Origin: Solanum dulcamara
Taxonomy: Eukaryota > Streptophyta > Magnoliopsida > Solanales > Solanaceae
DNA length: 64,000 nt
Assembly (NCBI RefSeq): GCF_947179165.1
Contig: NC_077240.1
Location: 1,309,501-1,373,500 of the forward strand
Direction of reading: 5' to 3'
In this document: positions 1-11,154 of the stretch, piece by piece
Numbering within the stretch: position 1 is the stretch's first letter
Layout: every line of letters begins with the position of its first letter
Position numbers and translations under genes: made by a program
Notes under the pieces: model-generated
The model's input: the letters and a program-made list of their open reading frames with translations, nothing else
Database searches by the model: none
Told to the model about the DNA's origin: nothing

Positions 1-1010
1 CAGCTGCGTCGTTGTGGTCAAAGCCTACGATGGCATCAAGAACATGAACAGCGTCCGTTACTGTTCTGCCAATTGGTCTGTTCAACCAAAGCACATAAGT
101 TAGTATTGTTGTGTTGGTATCATTCAGAAGAAGTATCAAATTAATGGATGTGGATTTAGAACGCGTTATACCCAACAGTTCTTGTCTAGGAGTGATTGGG
201 ATGACTCCTGCTCGGCTAGTGAGTCCAACGGTTGGTTTGATGCCTACAACTGCATTGGAGCTAGCTGGGCATAAGATTGAACCACGGGTCTCTGTCCCTA
301 TCGACACATACACCATGTTTACTGCCACTAATATTGCTGATCCACTACTCGAGCCGCAAGGGTCCGCGGAGAGAACATAAGGATTCTGCATAGGAGTTCA
401 AAAAAAGTGTGTACCTCATCAGTTCATTGCATAATTTTGCCAGCATAGACGTTGCTGTAATTGGCCAAAACAAAAGTGTTTTTTCAGTGGTGTAACTATT
501 CGGACGTATTTTTTAAAAGTTCCAGTTGACATATATAATTTACCTTTCCTTGTCCACCTCTAGGGCTCCAGCCATTTGGCGCCTTTAGCGCCCGAGACTC
601 AGCCCACTCGCTGAGGCTAGTTTTCCCTAGTACAATCGCCCCTGCTTTTCTCAGCATTGTCACTATACCTGCGTCACGAGGCACAACTGATCCCAGTAAT
701 GAAAATGATCCAGCAGTAGTGTTCAGCTTATCTTTTGTTGCAATGTTATCCTTAAGAAGTATTGGATGACCATGCAACAGTGAGTGATAAAGAGCTAGCT
801 GACTCCTTCTTTGCATCGTTCCTCTCTTTGTCAGCCTTGTCAGCTTCGAAGAGTGCATCGAGATTTATCTGTTAAGGACATAATTAAGTAAAAATATACT
901 TTTATATTAGATGCTCACACAATTCAACATAATTACCTCAATGACACTTTTGAAAATGCCAGAACAGAATTAAGCCGTGAAATTTCTAGGAGGTAACTAT
1001 TGAGTGCCAA
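1..1010 (-). pseudogene. Amidase-signature enzyme relic, 5' part, continues off the left edge
   Basis: Amidase-signature family, resembling Arabidopsis At4g34880-type amidases and the neighbouring copy at 1530-4415. Recognisable pieces: degenerate exon 1a 1010-937 (reads LALNSYLLEISRLNSVL, then garbled), exon 1b 868-544 (ILLKDNIATKDKLNTTAGS block with the catalytic Lys), exon 2 385-172 (GSSSGSAI Ser/cis-Ser block) and the start of exon 3 77-1 (PIGRTVTDAVHVLDAIVG). Exon 1b changes frame shortly before LLHGHPILLKD. Exon 2 is 214 bp, one less than the 215 bp of its sister, and the missing base sits in the codons before the donor (expected R-Q-D-x-V-G, read R-Q-E-L-L-G). No convincing ATG exon was found upstream. 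Known for the family: hydrolysis of amide bonds with a Ser-cisSer-Lys triad. Inferred: a non-functional tandem duplicate. Splice signals at the visible introns are still GT/AG. Confidence 0.72.
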
Positions 1011-1529
1011 ATGTATATTTGGTTACCGTATGTATGCCGGCGGCATCCGGCAACTGAATCCTTATATTAGAATCGACTAATTACATCCTGTGCCAGATTC
1101 TTTCTTGAGTTATTCAACAATAAGAAAATTCAGTTCTTGGACATACCTAATTAAGCTAATTAATGAGACAGCCTATTCAGAAACAGACAACGGAGTCTAG
1201 TCATAATAAAGAATGGGTAGAGAAGAAAGTAAAAAATAAAATAAAAAAAATCTCAATAGGGGAAGTAGGAGTAAACAACCAAGTGAGAAACAATGTCTCT
1301 GAAATTGGTAAAAAAAAAAAAGAGAGAAGGAAACAATTCAGCCCAAATGGTCAAAACTTGAAGAAACTGTTTTGACTACAGCTAATAGATTGTGGCATTG
1401 TCCAGTAAAATAAAAGCATATCTTTTCTGTTAGTTCAACATTGTCAATGGCCTGGTAGTCATGGTACAATACACCATTAGCTGCACACCAGCAGCAAGCA
1501 ACATTCTTTGCTTTCTTCATTTCCAAATA
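1011..1529. other. Spacer between the two amidase copies
   Basis: AT-rich 3' flank of the amidase at 1530-4415 and 5' remnant of the decayed copy. A run of 12 A lies near 1310-1322. I could not recover an amidase first exon here in either direction. Confidence 0.4.
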
Positions 1530-4415
1530 TTAAACTACTACAGAAGGAGGTCGTCGAACTTTGCTAGATTGTTCAAAGGCATAGGCAATTTCAATCAGCT
1601 TTGGTTCAGTACCCTTCAAACCTCCAAAACAGATGCCAAATGGCATGCCATCGATTTCATACCCGGCTGGAATGGTTATTGCTGGGTAGCCACCTATTGC
1701 AAAAATAGGAGAGGCACGTGAACCAGGTGAGATCATTGCATCAAGCTCATGGTCCTTCATCATTTTCTCAAATCCATTTCGTGAAAAGTTTTTCAACGTC
1801 TCAACAACTTCCTTTTCTTTCTCCCCATATCCGTCTGTCTTCTCAGCTGTTATAAAAGTATGTTGGTCATACTCTGCAAGTTTTTCCTGTAGTCAAAAGG
1901 TCCATTGGACATTTTCATGTTACTTCAAAGTATGTAAACCACAAAAAACAAATGACAATTTTTATTCCACTTCCATTTAACTGTTCCTGTTTCTTGCTAT
2001 TAGTGTTACTTAATGCCTAAAGACCTTTGTTGCAAGGTGAAGTGCCTACCAACTCAGAGTTGCGTTCATTAAAAGCGATAATGTCAGCCAATGACCTGAC
2101 AGGAGAAGTGATCAACTCTTCAGGTAAGCATTGATCGAGCTCTTGAATTCAACCATCATCACCAATGCTTCACCGCTGTGATTTGAATCCATAATCTCTT
2201 CAATATGTAGTATGCTCAGGTTGTCTACCAGAATTGCTCCTCGTTGTCTTAAATTCCAACATGTCCACCAAATAATTACAAATAAACAAACTAAAAAAGA
2301 CTTAATTTTTATTTGTGATTTTGTAGATAAAAAGATGACTTTGAGGTAACAAAGCTTCATACCTTAACAAATCTAAGTGATGCTCAAAAGTTGATTTTTC
2401 AATTGCTCCTTGTATCATTTCCACAAATGGATGTTGGACAATGCCTATTCGCTTCCCTTTCAGACCACCTTCCTTGAGAAACTGTTTGTAGCCATCCTCA
2501 GGAATATATTTAGCTGCTTCTGTGGTGACTTCATCTCTTGGATCTGATCCAACAATTACATCAAGCATGTAAACTGCATCTGTAACATTCCTGCATATAG
2601 GCCTGAATAACAAGAACAGCTTCCTTAACAATTAACATCAATCTCACGAACACACCTTAACTTGTGCAATGATACGGTAACAAAACACTGGTCAGAGTTT
2701 AAATAATTACTCTTCTACTTCTTGTGTTTAGGAGTAATAGATTTGACAAGAACAAGTAAAGAAAATACACTCACCCAACAGTGTCCCAGAGGGGCGTCAT
2801 TGGTATGATCCCAGCCCGACTTGTGAGCCCAACAGTAGGTTTCAGCCCTACAACTGAGTTATGATCCGATGGACAGATGATGGAGCAGTGAGTCTCAGTC
2901 CCAAGAGAGACTGCTGCCATATTTGCAGCAACAGATATTGCACAGCCACTACTCGATCCACATGGTGATCCAAATGGGCAATAAGGATTCTACATATTTT
3001 GAAAAGGTAAATGTAATACATCCTTTGGAGGAGCTATCAGCTATTAGATGCTTGTAATGTTAAAATTTGGACAGTTAGTCTTAGGAAGCTTTTAGATGAT
3101 ATATATAATACTCTTCCTAGCTCAAAAAATAAGAAGACGTATTCAATTCTATGCTAATAGTTCTGAAGCATGAAAGATTATCCAAACAAGAAGCTTTATT
3201 GTATCATTCATATGCCACACCATATGCTGGTAATCTGCACAATATATCAACAAGATACAGTCATCTTCTTTCAGAACTATAGCTTTTTACTCTCTTTCTC
3301 TGCTTTTCTCAAATTATCTTTCCCTTTTTGCTTTCTTGTTTGGTTAACTGTAAGGACTATGTATCACATATGGCAAAGAGTTCAAATTCTTCAGTCTAAC
3401 GGTGAAAAAAATATTTATACAGTTAAGTCACTTATAAGGTCACTACACTAAATCTCTATGAGAATCTCCTACCAACACAAATATCGGATAACTCTGTCCA
3501 TCAAGATCTGGACAAACAGAAAGAAATCACGACCTCATGGTCCTCATCCATTTCATTGACAACTAAGGCACACCCTTGACTATGTGTTTAGCATTTGTTT
3601 GGCCTCTATTTTCACACTAGGGAAAGCTGACAAATTAAGATAATCCAGAAAGAAAGATCAAGTGATGAAACTAGAATTAGGCTTGAATCTCTCTCTGATC
3701 TAGCGATTGCCCATAGATTTTGAAAATTTACTTATTTTCAATTTCCCAAAAATGGCCTCAGACCAATTTTCGGGTTTTTGGACTTCCACTTACAAAACTT
3801 CAATTATTTTTTTCAAATCTATGGCCAAAGGAGAGCCCCTAGGATCTATGGAAAGAGAGCATCATTATCATATATATCAATTGGTCAAGATAAACGTTTC
3901 TCTTGGGACCTTAATAAAGAGAAGGAGAAAGAGTAACGAACCACTCCTTGTCCAGATCGAGCGCACCATCCATTAGGAACTCCACTGAGAGAACGAAACT
4001 TATACCATTCACTCAAACTTGCTTTTCCCAAAATAATAGCACCTGCATTTCTCAATTTCTCCACCACTCCAGCATCTCGCGGCACTTCAGATCCCAGCAG
4101 AGCATAAGAACCAGCAGTAGTATTCAACTTATCCTTCGTCCCAAATGTATCCTTAAGAAGCACAGGGATTCCATGTAACTCCCCTAAAAAGTTTCCAGCT
4201 TCAGTACTGTTAGCTCTGTTTTGGTCAGCCTCATCAGCTAGATTTTGGGCCTCCGGATTTACCTCGATAACGCCACGAAGTAGCGGATTTAGGGTTTCGA
4301 TTTGATGAAGGTAAAAATCGACTAGTTTTCTTGCGGTGAGTTTGCTTTGAGCAAATGCTTGGTGGATTTCTTTAATGGTGGTTTCTTCAATTTTAAAACC
4401 CGAGCTGAATTCCAT
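1530..4415 (-). CDS. Amidase (amidase-signature family), five exons, one-base frameshift in exon 4
   Basis: Exons on the minus strand: 4415-3945, 2989-2775, 2602-2363, 2247-2050, 1886-1530 (stop at 1532-1530). All junctions are GT-AG. Protein about 493 residues if read through, normal for the family. The catalytic Lys is in exon 1 (PVLLKDTFGTKDKLNTTAGS) and the Ser-rich nucleophile loop GSSSGCAISVA is in exon 2. Exon 3 begins PICRNVTDAV and exon 5 ends FEQSSKVRRPPSVVV. Exon 4 is 198 bp, but phase conservation (enters after two bases, leaves at phase 0) needs 199. After SINAYLK the frame hits TGA at once, whereas the next frame gives ELITSPVRSLADIIAFNE, as expected of the family. So one base is missing near 2115-2130. 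Either a real recent pseudogene or a sequence error. The start at 4415 is the first ATG before the conserved helix. The closest neighbour is the decayed copy at 1-1010. Confidence 0.85.
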
Positions 4416-5173
4416 CCTTTTTTCTGACTCTGATTTCTTTGATGTTCACTCAAAGATCATATAAAGTGTAAGCTTATCTACTCCTTTTCTTCTTCTTTTT
4501 TCCCTTTCTTCTGGGCAGAAATTACCATGTGCATAACTTCCTAATTAATTCGTACGAAGCTACATCGCTTCAAGACTTGGGGATCATTATTTTAAGAAAA
4601 TAAAATCGCATTATCGACATTTTTAAATGATGAATCGAGAATTCTGAGGCACTTGCCTAACAACTGGCAAAAACGGTAGCTTTACTGTTGACACGCTTAT
4701 TATGGGAAAATAAGATATATCAAATGACGTTCCACCATGAATCTAGGTACTGAAAGTTTCAAAGGAGTTCTTTATTTTCATAATGTAGCAATCAACAACA
4801 ATTAAATATACGATTCCAAAATACTATGACGTACAGAGCATGTTGAAATGATAATGAGAGAATGGTTAGTTGGTAGAGCTGATAGAATTGGTTATAAATA
4901 GAGCTAGTATATTAGATATTTTGCTCAATCCATTCATTTTGTAAGATCAGTAGTTATCAATACAAAGCAGTCGGTTAAATTATTCTCTAAGCTTCTTCCT
5001 AGATCTTCAAAGCTTCATCTGAAATGATGAAGTTTAACATAGCAAATGTAGAAACAAGTATACACCAACAACGTGTATATATAAACGTGATTAACTCAAC
5101 TACATATCACGAAAAAGTATACAAGGAAGTGAAATTAATAATATAATACTAGGAAGTGAAATCAATAATAGAA
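4416..5173. other. Intergenic, with possible LTR-like relic at 4840-5030
   Basis: No coding evidence. It holds the 5' flank of the amidase and the 3' flank of the next gene. Around 4890-4975 a plus-strand TATAAATAG motif is followed some 60 bases later by ATCAATACAAAGCAG, an arrangement typical of the R region of plant LTRs. No paired LTR or internal domain is visible, so this is only a possible solo relic. Confidence 0.3.
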
Positions 5174-7567
5174 TCACTTGCAAGGATTGAACTTGCAAGT
5201 GGTTTTTCCATTTCCAGAATTAGCCCTCAAGAAACCCAAAGCTGTATGCAGAACTTGTTGAGTTGATCCCATTAATGCCCAATTCATATCTTGAATAACA
5301 CTCAATGGATGATATGGAAATTGTACACTATTATAAGAATTCAAAAGTGCAGTTGTCCCTTCTCTTAGCAAAGTTTTATAAGGTTCTCCTCTACCTTTCA
5401 TTCCTTCCCATAATGTTAAATCAGTTCCATATTTTCTAGCAGCAATTAGACCAAATACAACACCTACTTTTGAATCTGGATTTATCACTTTCCAGTAGCA
5501 GTGGTTTTCTGGCATCATCCAGCTCCTACAGTAAAAAAAAAAGGAACGTCACATTTCTACAAATGAAAATAATGTAATTTTAACTTCGTGCCTAATCAAA
5601 CGATACTTAGGTTCTTGCAGTGCAATTGTTGTCATTGTGTTACAAAGTTGTACTAATTTCTTTCTCTGATGTCAACATTTAAACAATGTTTTTAGACCTG
5701 GTTGACTATGATCCACCGACACTGGGGAAAAATTTATAGTAACAAAAGTAGTTAAAGATATGAACAAAATAATGGTCCAGATGTACAGACCCCATAAAGA
5801 CAATTTCTTTTTAAGGAGAGTTGTTTAGTTATGCATTTACTGCTACAGAGTAAAAGTTCTTTTTAGGTATCTGTGTATTTAACTGTTTGTCTGATTGGTA
5901 ATATGTTTAAGAATAGTATGAATATGTTGTATTAATAATGCCGATAGTAATTATGTTTGCATTAGTTATGCTAAGATTATTTTTTATATGGTGTGTGTGT
6001 AAAAAATAAAATGCATTGCATTTTCTATAAAAAAAAATTGTTTGCAAAAATACAATTCATAAATATGGTGGAAAGGATGTGAAAAAGATTTTGAGTGGCA
6101 ATTGTAACTTTAACCATGCTAATTCATGCATTAAAATCCTTTGTTTTACTAATATCATGAATTTCCATGTATTAGTAATACAAAGAATTTCAACACATGC
6201 ATTAGGTTGATTAATGACATAATTACTCCTCAAATCCCTCTCAAAACATTTCCCATTTCCCAAAGCTAAAGAGGGTGAAGGGTATTTTTGTAAGCAAATA
6301 CTTTTTAATAAAAATTATGCAAGACTTGCCATTACTAATACACCAATTGAACATTATTCTATACACTCTACCAAACTTACCCCTAAGTGTTTTGTCTTTC
6401 ATGTTACTAATCTCACTTTTTAACATGTAATTATCTTCTTGGTGACATTATCAAAAAAAAAAAAGAGGTCTTTTAGAGACTTACTGGTGTGGGCAAACTG
6501 AAGCTTCCAAATAGGGGAAATGAGGCATTGGGGGTAAAGGAGGCAATGGGGGTAAATGAGGTAATGAGGGAGTAGGTGGAATTGGAAGTGTTGATGGTGG
6601 TGTAGCCGGGGAAACAGGGTTGGGATGTGGCTGTGGGTATGAAAATTTTGGACAGAAAGACATTGGATCTGTTGGCTGAGAAATCAAAGGATCAATTGTG
6701 TACATATTCATATCAAACATCCTAAACATTAATCTTGGTGACTTCCCTGGTCCTCCTCCTGTCCCACACCCTCTTTTCCCTTGCTCATTACTGCTTGTTA
6801 CCTGTGCAACAATAATTGTATTAATTGAGTGACAATTTGAGACATCAACCTATATTATTATGATGGTACAGGAAAAATTGGAGTTACTTTATATTAACCT
6901 GTGCAACACAGCCACTCAAATCTGGATTTCCATCGAACTTCATGACAAAATTTCCTAGCCAATTGGTTGTTTCTTCTCCCCATGTTGCCATTTGTCCATT
7001 ATTGTCTGGGCACGCCATTGCTACATTTATTCCTGCACACAATTTGGCACTCAAAAACTTAAATAATAATACTAGTAAAAAGAATTAATTAGAGAATTCT
7101 TTTCGAGTCTAATCAAGATTCAGGACTTAAAGATGAGCTTTGATGCAATGGAAAGAGTCTTGGTCACATATTCAAGTCGTGGAAAGAACCTCTTTCAGAA
7201 ATGATAACCCAGTGTAATACAACCCTTTCTCGAATATTGCACAAGATTTTCAAGACTCAATTTTTCTTTTATAATCCAAGAATATCAAGAAGCAGGACAA
7301 AACATTAGACAAGAAGTACCAAAAAAGCAGAGTTGATTATAATGTCATATGGGAACTTAATAAAAAAAAACTAAAAGAATTACCATAACTAATTAAATAG
7401 TTTTAGTTACCATTTAGAGGATAATCAAAGAGAGAAATTTGGCCATCTTTGCATTGGTCACAGAAGACAGTGCCAGAGACCATTGCATAACCATGAATTC
7501 CACGAATGGCTGAAGATGCTGCAACAATTAGAAAAGCTGTAAAGTAAAGCTTTTGTGACCAATCCAT
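5174..7567 (-). CDS. Secreted Ole e 1-domain proline-rich protein with PDF1-like C-terminal domain
   Basis: Four exons: 7567-7411, 7032-6899, 6801-6485, 5525-5174; all GT-AG and phase-consistent; 319 residues. Residues 1 to about 26 are a signal peptide (hydrophobic FTAFLIVAASSAI). Residues about 28-150 look like a pollen Ole e 1 fold, with VSGTVFCDQCKDG, paired cysteines and a central NWLGNFVMKF strand. Residues about 155-195 are proline-rich (PPLPPLPPMP repeats). The C-terminal 115 residues begin ENHCYWKVINPDS, carry LREGTTALLNSYN and end TCKFNPCK, recalling the C-terminal region of protodermal-factor-1-like and related cell-wall proteins. Inferred role: extracellular structural protein, possibly epidermal. 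The exact subfamily is uncertain. A second Ole e 1 plus proline-rich gene lies 19 kb away (26972-28760), but the C-terminal halves are unrelated, so it is not a recent tandem copy. Confidence 0.9.
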
Positions 7568-7782
7568 GATGTTCTCTTCTTTCTTTGTAACTTTGAGTTC
7601 TGATGGGAAGAAGAAGAGACTTAAAGTAATAAGTAGTAGTAGTAAAAGTCAGTGATGGGTTGTTTTTGAGTCCAATCTTGAATGTGAATAAAAAGCAGGG
7701 GAAGAATTTATGAAGCTTTGGCTATACAGCAACACTCAACTGTCTCCATTAATGAGTTTTTGAAAAAAAAAGAAAATTACAA

Positions 7783-7956
7783 GTACGCCCTCCCGCCTCA
7801 TAAGTGTCGTTTTAGCTCTTTTAACACCTAAGTTACTCTATTTACTAGACGTGTCTTGAGACTTGGCCACTTAATATAAGGGTATAGTTGGAGACAATTA
7901 CTCACTATTTTTGTCTTAAATTCCTATAGCATACTTATTTTGGGACGGAAGAGTAT
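7783..7956. repeat. Stowaway-like MITE relic
   Basis: The left end reads CCCTCCCGCCTCATAAGTG. The right end, reverse-complemented, begins TACTCTTCCGTCCCAAAATA. This is the degenerate CTCCCTCCGTCCC terminal inverted repeat common in plant Tc1/mariner-type MITEs. No coding capacity. Boundaries are approximate. Confidence 0.5.
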
Positions 7957-10790
7957 ATTGGTACGGAAAATCATCTAAGACATTGTAGCCATACTGCTTT
8001 ATCTACAAATGATACATCAAATTAAACTACTACTCTTTTAGAAACTTAGCTTCATTGATCACTTAAATAACCTCCAAATTAATGTATCCTTGTGTTTTAG
8101 GAACCATGGATATTATTTCTTACGATTAAGGTGTCAATTTTAAGGATTCTTGATGACTCATTACAACTTAATTGTACAACAACTTTTTGATCAAGCGTTG
8201 AGGCTTGCAATGTCTTAGCAAACAAACCTACTAAATTATCATTTGAATTAATAGGTGAAATGTTTTTTGTCTCGTCTTGTTCAATCTATCCTCCTTTCAA
8301 TTGAACTATATACATGCATATTTTCAAAATACTTATAATTTTCTAGTCATGCATTTGGCAATAGAGAAAGCAGATGTGATGCAAAGAAAACGTGGCAACC
8401 TCTCATTTAATATAATCGTATCACTTATAAAGTAATTTCGGGAAAAAATATGAGATAAATATTAACCAGTAATTCCATGCGAACAATAATATTAACCTGC
8501 TATCACGAGTTAGACTATATTGATAATGACAAAAAAAAATTTAAAAATCCATGATATATAACTTAAATCCTCTGGATTTATATATAATCAAATCTGATTA
8601 ATTCATTCAAAAAATTGGACCGTTTTCCTCAAAACAATTGGAGGTTCCCCTTAGAAAGTGCCTTTTCCGCTCAAATTTGCGTTCAAATGATACTCATTAG
8701 CCACATTTCCATCTTGTCTTTAAAAATTACTCATGGTAGAAAAGTTTCAAAAAATTCTGATAACAAAAGAAATCATACAGAAAATGATTGAATCTTCAAT
8801 TCTCTGTGAGATAAATAGTTTTTTTGGTTTCAGTTCCGCAGAATTGTCCAATCTTTTCGTTCTTGTCATCCTTTAAGTGTGAGTTTTAATTGAATGAATT
8901 TATCAAATAAAAAAAAACATATGAAGTAACATCAATAGTGCATCGCCTATTTAACTTTCTCACTCAAAGTCTGAAATTTCAACTATTTTTCAAATATTTA
9001 TTAAAAATTGAAAAGTGGTTATTTGTAATTTTTAGTACTAAATAAGACTTTGAGGGACAAATAAAAATAAATCTCCTCATATTCTATGATACATGATTAT
9101 TAAGCATTCTTTAAAAAATAAACCAAGAGTCATATTTCTCATGTGACAAGAATTGCTTATAAGAAAATAAATTATTTAATAATACAAATGGGAAACGAAA
9201 GAAAGTTGCAACTACAGCTATGACTTTCAAATTGAGGAAACATAAAGTGTTGCAATAATTATAACAACATCTTGTTGAGTAATGTAGTTTACAGTTGAAC
9301 GTTGACAAACACAACTAAAAGCAGGTCTACTTTTGGGTTATTATAAAGGTATGGTTGATGTGTGTGTAATAATTATATATGTTTCACTAAAAATTAAATT
9401 GAATAGAATGGGGAAAGACCGACTTTTTTTATATCACTTATGGTTGATGGCAAGTAGATAGTCGAATATTGTCTATTTTTTTTAATTATTATTATTCTAT
9501 TATCTAATTTTTTAAATTTTATTATTTTTTTATTTCGATTATCATATTTTTTTTTATTTGATTTTTTCCCGTACCTAATTAGATATGATTTACTTGAGTT
9601 GACTGTTGAGGTCTATCAAAAAAATGTTTTTCTAGCTTCACAAGATACATAAAAAATTGCGTACATATCATTCTAATTTGAATCATATTTATAAAATTAT
9701 ATTGAATGTGTTGTTATAAGTCTGGCTAAAATTTGACGGCGATGCATAACACATGAGATAGCCGTCCGAGTCGTGTGGAGCATTCATGAAAAACATTACC
9801 TAAACAAAACAACAATAGAACCTACACATAACACAATGATGTGCTGTCCCATCTGAAAATGTATTATGATTGATAATTATAGGACGTGTCAACACATCAC
9901 AAAAGGACGAATCTATCTTTGAAGATAGAATACGTAATCTGAAGATCACCACATATCTTGGACAATGAATGGGCCCATTTTTCTTAGAATAAGTTAGCTT
10001 TATGAAAATCTTCCAACGTTTCAATGTTTTCTTAGTATATGATAAAGGAAATAGTTGACTATAACGTTTTAGTTCCAATATAGCTAGGCTTTTGGTGTAA
10101 GGTGAAATTGTTTGCAAATATTATTGATGTTCTTTAAGAAAATTGAAGTTACTGTTTCTTATCATGTCTTTTAGTCTCTTGGGTAAATTAGGGAGAACTG
10201 ATAGTTGCGAAAAGAAAGAAGAGCATGCCGACCAACTCGAAACCAGGGAACATCTAACGATCAAAGAGTTTAGACTATAACACACACATCTCCATTTTGT
10301 TCTGTATTTTATGTGTTACTCCAGCCGAAAATCTTTCAAAAACAATTTCTCGCGGGATAGGAATACGACTCTATGATCCCACTCCCACCCTATAAAGTTA
10401 TAAAGATATGCATATACTCTATCCTTCCTAAGCCTTCATACCTTACCCATGAAATTACATCGGAGATCTACCTTGGATACCGTAGTTCAAGATACTTGTG
10501 CCAGTAGCCAGTAACAATTATCCGATGAAATATTAATATATACATAAAATCGAATCAAGTTATTTGTTTGTGCTAATCATGTTATGTTAAGGGAAAAAAC
10601 ACTCATTTAAAGGATTTACCTACTAGAGATAAAGACGCTATTTCATAAATTTGAAGTATAGAAGAAGCAGAGTGAAGAGATCAGAGTTCAAGTACTATCT
10701 AGATTAATCGTCATTCCAGTTTGAAATTAGAACATCCCATGTTATAGTAAAAACTAAAAAGAACAGAACATGATACGAATTATGGAAGAA

Positions 10791-10913
10791 GCCCAAAAAT
10801 AAACTAACAATGATCAACAAATCGAAATCTATGATCTTTAACGGTCTTCATGCCCAAAAATAAACTAACAATGATCAACAAATCGAAATCTATGATCTTT
10901 TAACGGTCTTCAT
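10791..10913. repeat. 61-bp head-to-tail duplication
   Basis: The unit starting GCCCAAAAATAAACTAACAA at 10791-10851 is repeated at 10852-10913 with a single added T (a run of three T becomes four). Near-identity points to a recent local duplication. It lies in the 3' flank of eIF4B and has no coding role. Confidence 0.93.
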
Positions 10914-11154
10914 GCCCTGTGTTCCACATAAGAATGATGTTTACGAACAAACAATTCTAAACTGAGTCAACAGAAAAAAGAACAAGCATAAATAGCAAAA
11001 ATGATAATGTTGGTGTACGTACACAGAGAAACAAAAACACTACAGAATAAGCAGTTCTATCAAAATTGCCTCAATGCTTCCCATCACATGAATCTATTTC
11101 AAACTTTGAAGGAAACATAGCTCTCATAAACTTAAACTTTTACTTCCTTTGGCA

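Larger units (their letters stand above)
7568..11154. other. AT-rich intergenic region without genes
   Basis: 3.6 kb between the Ole e 1 gene start and the eIF4B 3' end. Short ORFs (for example 9111-9314 and 9800-10117) have no family features and are A/T-driven. It contains a Stowaway-like relic (7783-7956) and a 61-bp tandem duplication (10791-10913). The first few hundred bases are promoter/5'UTR of the gene ending at 7567, but I see no clear TATA box on the minus strand. Confidence 0.6.

Noticed and set aside
10791..10913. CRISPR-like repeat arrays (here and at 20889-21030, 24500-24661)
   Set aside because: Units are head-to-tail without unique spacers, in a plant nuclear genome; these are ordinary tandem duplications.
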